Shown here in pieces: positions 58,675 to 64,000 of a DNA stretch of 64,000 nucleotides (positions are counted from its first letter, which is position 1; every line of letters begins with the position of its first letter). This stretch comes from Cadophora sp. MPI-SDFR-AT-0126 (Eukaryota > Ascomycota > Leotiomycetes > Helotiales > Ploettnerulaceae), in the NCBI GenBank assembly GCA_020747065.1, contig JAGMVK010000025.1, positions 124,001-188,000 on the forward strand, written 5' to 3'. The translations under genes were made by a program, and so were the position numbers. The notes below the pieces were generated by a model. That model was not told where the DNA came from and made no database searches. It saw nothing but the letters and a program-made list of their open reading frames with translations.

Positions 58675-61398
58675 TCATCGTATCCACTCATCCTCCGCTG
58701 GCAAATCCGTCCACAGCCCCTGCCAATACTGCGGATCCAGCCCTAGTGAAAGCCTCCACTGCCCATCCGGCCCCATCTGCTGCTGTCCCGCCCACGCCAT
58801 ACCATTACTATCACCCAAACTCCCATTCACACTCATCGGCATCGGATTGTCCAATCTCAGATTGAGGAACTGTTCGTCTGTCGGAAGCGGGAAATCAGGC
58901 CCAAGAGCCAAATCAGGCGCAAAATCTTGCATGGCATCCAATTCGGCACCGATATTCATGCTGTTTGTGATGCTGGGGTCGAGAGCTGGATCAATGACCG
59001 GTCTCACGGGATACGTAGGCACCGGCGGTGAAGTCTCATTCGGCGTCTCTGGATACGGCGGGATAGTCTTCTGCTCATCATAGCGGTGCCATGAGTCCGG
59101 CCTATTGATATGGTTTGGCGCTGGGTTCTGCGAATTTGTATAATTCTGTAGCGCTCGGTAAGCGACTTGGTGGAAGAGACTCGCCGTGCGGAAGGCGACC
59201 GCGTCGCGGTAATTAGGGTCGAATTTCTTGAAGCAGGAGATCACGCGGCTGAGTAGGTTGAGGTCTTCGCGAGCGGAGGGCGTGCCTTTGTTTTGCAGAA
59301 TGTTGATGAATACTACATCGAGGGACCAGGAGACCGTGTTAAGGACGTGTCTGTTATATGATTTGTAAGGTTGAATCAAGAGTGAGGGGGGACAATGGAG
59401 ACGTACAATGAAAACATATGGCTGTCCTCGTGGAAATTCAGGAGTGAAATCCTGGCTCTTGCGGCGGCTACACAGAGCGCTACACTCGAATGTATACGAT
59501 CAAAATCATCTCTCAACTGCTCCAAATTCGAACTTTGGAAGATGAACGAATGAATAACAATGACTAATTGATAGTAGGCAAAATGCAAGACAGTCAAATT
59601 CATCAATCCAGGGTCCTTATCGTAATATGGCGCTCTTGTTGATTTGGTGATCTCCGGTATTCGTGCTTTCCACGCACAGAGTTCGGAGTCCAGTTCTGAG
59701 ATTAATTGAAGCTCTTCATGGACATGCTTCCTCGATTCTTTGGAATACAGCGTAGAGTAGACCTTACTCTGCATTTTCGCCAGGATGACCTGCTCCCGTA
59801 TGAAGTTCAGCGTGACCCCGCTTTCCTCAAAGGTGAGTGTCCCAACTCCATCTTCAGGTCTTTCCTCTGGGAGATCTATTGTGAAGTCTGGCCCAATCAT
59901 GGGCGGTTTTCCGATGCGTAGTGCTAGATCTTGGTCGAAAATGAAGGCTTGCCAGAATAGTCGTCTTTCGCGAATCTTTGATTTCTCAGTCTGCCTGGAT
60001 CGTCTGCAGGGTGTATGGTATCCCCCGAGGACCATGAGTTGAACTGCTGTTGAGAGAACCATTACCGCAGAATGATATTCAGCCACCAAAAAGAAGTAAA
60101 GAGCCTGGAGAATCAATAAATATTGCACACAGACGTAAGGTACTAGGATGAAACTCACCATAGAAACCAATGCTCCAGCATTCAAAGGATTTGGTTTCGA
60201 CATCAAGATCGATGGAACCATACTCATCGCATTTCCCATGTACTTCTTAGCATCGGGAGAATCTTTTGTCTCGCTATTGATGCGGAAAACCTGGGCCAAA
60301 ATGACATTTATGGCAGCGTACCAACCTCTAGATGACGCGATGCCGGTTGAATAGAATCGTTCGACTCCATCCATAATTTCTTGTTTATCAAAGACGGGCA
60401 TGTCACGATTCAATGCCGAGAAATAATCTAGTTTGGTGTGAGCTCAAGTTTCCTTGGATGGATACGTAAGACATACCATTCACACATATAATCGCGACAT
60501 CTCTACTGGGAAGTGGATGTGTAGATGTAATTCGCTTGTCACAGTGATCTCGTGGCCGTGACGACAATGCCAAAGTGGAAACTTCTCGTCCGAACATATT
60601 ATCTCCAACCAAATTGTTTACCCACCGGATACCGCTGGGAGAGAAAACACAGAATGACCCTAAGTCTTTAGCTCCTGACTGAGAATGAATCATGTGCAAA
60701 TGCTCACCTGTATACTCAACCTCCATCATTTCCGTCTCATCAGCATAATCCAGCGGCTCCGCCTCCGCCGAACCCAGGGAACCATTCACCGACGTCGGTG
60801 GATCCCACATGTTAACCGTTTCATTGTCTTCAAAGACCATACCAGAAGCTCGACGTTCCGGAGACGTCACTTCTATTGAGTTGGGATTTTGGTGTATTTC
60901 GTTGTCCAAGCTATTACTTGGCGAGGTTGACGATTTGGTTCTAGAAAAGTCTTGTACCACACTTTCCATCTTCGCCAATCGATCGACCATGTCTTTGTAC
61001 GCTCTGTTTTGCTCAGTTAGTATCAGCACACTTAGAGATGATTTGTGAACCCAACGATCGACGAACCACCCTCTTCCTAGCTGTTTCATATCGGCATCCA
61101 GAAGGCTTATTGATGCAATTCGTACAATATGGTAAAAGGCGGTCACATTTCACCTAAGTCAAAGTCAACACAAAATCTCTCAAGCAATTCAAACGACTAT
61201 CAAAAGATCCTCTCAAAATTATATCGAACATACCTTTCTAGCACGACATATAGTACACGCCCACCTCGCAGTCTCAACAATCCCATTCCGCTCCTCACCA
61301 TCTTTCGAATTCGAGTTGGTCGGAGAAGTCTTCGTTGGCTCAGCTGGAGCAGGAGCCGCAAGCGAACTCGAATTCGAATCGTCCATAACGTCACTCAT
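58675..61398 (-). CDS. Zn2Cys6 transcription factor with fungal-specific TF domain
   Basis: Seven exons (61398-61234, 61153-61056, 61003-60708, 60659-60477, 60427-60159, 60104-59407, 59350-58675) give 794 residues. The zinc cluster WACTICRARKVKCDRLLPYC...CINKPSGCRYE spans intron 1, followed by a basic linker (ARKRVVRRS) and the dimerisation coil AYKDMVDRLAKMESVV. The PF04082 domain follows, with DYFSALNRDMPVFDKQEIM, QLMVLGGYHTPCRRS, RRLFWQAFIFDQDLALRIGKPPMI and ILQALYFF. The C-terminal 120 residues are Pro/Asn/Asp-rich, probably activating. The donor of intron 2 (GTTGGG at 61055) is weak, but phase and the CTAAC branch support it. Introns 60707-60660 and 60158-60105 are multiples of three, so retention would not break the frame. 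Confidence 0.84.
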
Positions 61399-62850
61399 AG
61401 CTCATCAAGTAATCAGTATCTCCAGTGCGTGTTTTTGGAGATTTCAAGACGTAACAATGACAGTCTCCATTACATATAAGCACCCCAGCCCGTGGCGCCT
61501 CGCCAGTCTTTGAGCGAAAAGCCAGACTGTGAGATGACGCTTAAACAACGGGGGTTGGAGCTGTCGGACAAATATCTCTGGGCCGGAAAATCAGTGGAGC
61601 CGGAACCCGAACGCGCAGTGCGCTTGTTAGCTCCTTGGTTCCCTACAAAAACGAATATCGTTGAAGCCAAGACATTACGCTTACAGCAGCGCTTTTTAAT
61701 CCTGACAAATGTTTGAGTCACCTGCCAATCCTGGAATTGGAAATACGATCCGTGAATTGATGCGGATTGTGTTGCGACAAAGTCAGTCTTTCTATTATGT
61801 AGATCTATCAGTGAGCTTTGTACGGAGCCGGAACAAGCTTATTTTAGAGTTGTTGCCGCCCGCGTCCGTTCAGCCTGGAGGGGGCTTTAGCGACTGGCCC
61901 CTTTTCCCCCTCGCTTAAGGTATGTCTCGCTCACAAACTTGCAGAACCAAGGCCCTGGAAAAGTTACCAAGAACATCGCGTCTGTTCGCTCACCAATAGC
62001 AAGATGCTCATCGTAATTTCTTGACATGAAACGTGGAACGTGAGTGAGATGACAGCGTGAGTGGAAGGGCGCCGATGACGGACGTGGGGATCCGTGAGAA
62101 TTGAAGTCACTTCGTAGCTTGGGAAGGGACGGCAATAGGTCTTGACAAGATGAGAAATCTAGCTCAAAGCTTACTTCACATCACTGGCCTAGACTTCTTG
62201 TCTTACAAAGTGTAAACAAGATCTTCAGGCTTGCGCCTCACAGCCTTGCGCCTCACAGCCTTGCTTCGATATGCTTGTCGGGCTTGGCGTAGGATTTCTG
62301 GGACCTGGAGAGGCGAAGAGAGAAGACACCTCGGACTTTTCCCACTTTGAGCACCACTTGACAGGAGGGGATCTAATTAGTCTTTGACTGTGGAAGAGAT
62401 TACAATCCGGGACAGCTAGATGACTTCACGCCTCACATCTGGCTAGCGCCTCGAAGTTAAAAAAAAATTACTCAGTGCACACTCGCGGTCTTGCATAACA
62501 TGACATGTGTGTGAGGGTGTCAAAGGTCCTTGTACAGATTAGGTCGACAAGATCAGGTCTTGAGACTAACAGCCAATCGGTTCCAAGACCGCAGTGCGGT
62601 TATCATAATGAAGATATTCGTCTGGCTAAGCATCTCAGATTTCAATGCACGATACAGCAGCCATAAGAGGTTTCTATGACTTGAGCCAGCAATCGTAGGT
62701 AAGAGGAGCGGAAGTCTAGCCACCCCTCCTTATGTTCCCTCCTATCAAACCACACGATTCCATCCTCCGCTCTTAAGCCCTAATCCTCACGTTATCCTTC
62801 CTAGCCCAGTCCAAATTCCTCACGATCTCCATACATCCCCCCCCACACAG
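61399..62850. other. Gene-free region upstream of the regulator
   Basis: About 1.45 kb with no supported gene. It holds the promoter of the Zn2Cys6 gene and a short tandem duplication at 62231-62264. Frames of 65-83 codons occur on both strands with no motif. Confidence 0.5.
62231..62264. repeat. 15-bp tandem duplication
   Basis: The unit TTGCGCCTCACAGCC is present twice in perfect tandem (62231-62245 and 62246-62260), followed by the first four bases of a third copy. Confidence 0.9.
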
Positions 62851-63464
62851 CTACTTCTCAGTCAATGTGATCCCCTCGCTCCTTACAACCGCAACCTTAA
62901 TATCATCCTCCGTCCCATCACTCTTTGATAGAAACAAGGCACCGCGAACACCGTTAGCGAAACAAGAATCCAGTAATTCTTTGATTTTAAAGGCACTGAC
63001 ATGCTCGCCTTACACCGAAGGCGGCTTTTCGTGCGGCCAAGGTACGCACAGCCGTTCGGGAGGCTGGGCATGACGATCAGGCCTGTGGCGGCGTGAAAGA
63101 GGGGAACTAGGCAGTAGAAGACGTAGGAAGATACTGTGGAGGAACAGTTGATCAAGACGGATGCCTTGTTTGGTGAAGTTATTGTTTATGAGACTACAGG
63201 TTTATGATTGATTTGTGGTGCCGGAATTGTAGCGAATTACGATGACTGTCGATGGAAGGACATTCACATTAGAGGTGACTTCATTACGGTATTCGCAGAG
63301 TGTGGAGAAGGAATATATCCTCGAGGCTCCTTTGATAGTATATATTCTTTTCGTCGAGCTGAGCTGTCCCTTGGATTTTAACGTAAACCTTCATAGACAA
63401 CAACAGTCTTGGCTTTTGTAGCTTCAAGAAGATGCTTTAAAGTGATGGACCTCAGCTCTGAGCT
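62851..63464 (-). pseudogene. Possible coding relic, unidentified
   Basis: Two minus-strand stretches look protein-like yet are separated by stops. The first (about 63464-63378) reads SELRSITLKHLLEATKAK and on to YEGLR, then a stop. The second (63009-62851) reads GEHVSAFKIKELLDSCFANG through IKVAVVRSEGITLTEK, then a stop. The second is preceded by WPHEKPPSV and an in-frame TAA at 63010-63012. No intron was found that joins them. I cannot name a family; the first fragment faintly recalls the substrate-entry helix of adenylate-forming enzymes. This may be a decayed gene or chance. Confidence 0.25.
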
Positions 63465-64000
63465 GATAGGTATCTACAATACAGAACACAAGGCCTACTC
63501 AGAACTTTTCCTCGATGAAAACTGTGAGAAGATCCATAGAAGGAAAGCACATCTGTGTGGAGTCGTCGAAGTCGTGGGTGGTAGGGGTTGATCTTCACTG
63601 GAGCGGCGCCCATGTGTATCATGTCCATGGGAGCCGAGAAGACAATGAAGTTGTTGTAATGCGACACCGAAGGCTGAGTCCGGATGCGTACTGTGAGTTG
63701 GAAGTTTAGACAAGATGTTCTCGAGATTAAAATCAGCAATCACATGTTGCCAATCAACGATCGCATCCTTGATATCCAGACAGAAGTGTAGGGCAGTGCA
63801 TTCTGTTTATCTCCACACGTCTTCAACGGCAACTTTGAATTTATGTCGACTTCCTACACCTGCTTTTGAGGCCGTTGCAAGTCATGCTCTCGCAGCTGAA
63901 AAATCTGGTCCTTCATAGCACTCCACTGCGGCGATGAAAGCGCGCCAAAATATATCAGGACTCCCTACCCGACTGAGAAGAATTTTCTCACATATGCCGA
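63465..64000. other. Right end of window, nothing supported
   Basis: Overlapping minus-strand frames at 63452-63743 contain a stretch around YNNFIVFSAPMDMIHMG that might be an upstream part of the same relic, but I see no motif, start or splice pattern that supports a gene. Confidence 0.35.

Overview
The window is nuclear DNA of a filamentous ascomycete (Pezizomycotina). Evidence for this: dense genes on both strands; many introns of about 45-100 nt with GTAAGT-like donors and CTAAC/CTGAC branch sites; and fungal-specific families such as Zn2Cys6 regulators, PTH11-like membrane proteins, a GPI-anchored wall protein, Atg22, the YDR124W-like/DUF2841 domain and a GH3-GNAT fusion. Nothing seen fixes the class or genus. 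I resolved exon structures by hand by requiring GT-AG ends, phase continuity and preserved family motifs. No RNA gene, transposon, CRISPR array or viral sequence was recognised.

Layout. 1-9.2 kb: a secreted GH5 endoglucanase (+), a classical short-chain dehydrogenase (-), the DEAH helicase Dhr1/Ecm16 (-), and divergently a proteasome assembly chaperone 3-like gene (+). 9.4-15.9 kb: a 2-oxoglutarate/Fe(II) dioxygenase (-) divergent from an NCS1 nucleobase permease (+), then an ADGF-type adenosine deaminase (-); together they look like a small nucleobase/nucleoside group. 16.2-23.4 kb: Atg22 (-), an Ngs1-like GH3-GNAT protein (+) and an O-methyltransferase (-). 24.4-28.3 kb: two rhodopsin-domain (PTH11-like) membrane protein genes in tandem; the first carries three apparent single-base deletions, while the second can be spliced into a full frame. 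28.9-37.4 kb: a 1785-residue protein with an HSP90-type ATPase N-terminus (-), an MMTAG2-like RS-rich protein (-) and Mediator subunit 6 (+).

38-46.6 kb: a GPI-anchored repeat-rich surface protein (-), a membrane-anchored pepsin-fold protein lacking its first catalytic aspartate (+), and a GH13 glycosidase (-). 47.9-61.4 kb: a second O-methyltransferase (+), an eight-exon gene joining a caspase-like domain to a YDR124W-like/DUF2841 domain (+), a BAHD-type acyltransferase (-), and two Zn2Cys6 regulators (-), one with a 16-nt micro-exon that completes its zinc cluster. 61.4-64 kb has no intact gene, only a 15-bp tandem duplication and faint coding relics on the minus strand.

The part I consider most novel is the caspase-like/DUF2841 fusion at 50550-53606. 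All seven introns keep phase, and the joining intron has a consensus donor and branch site. Second are the broken PTH11-like gene and the active-site-less aspartic protease-like protein.
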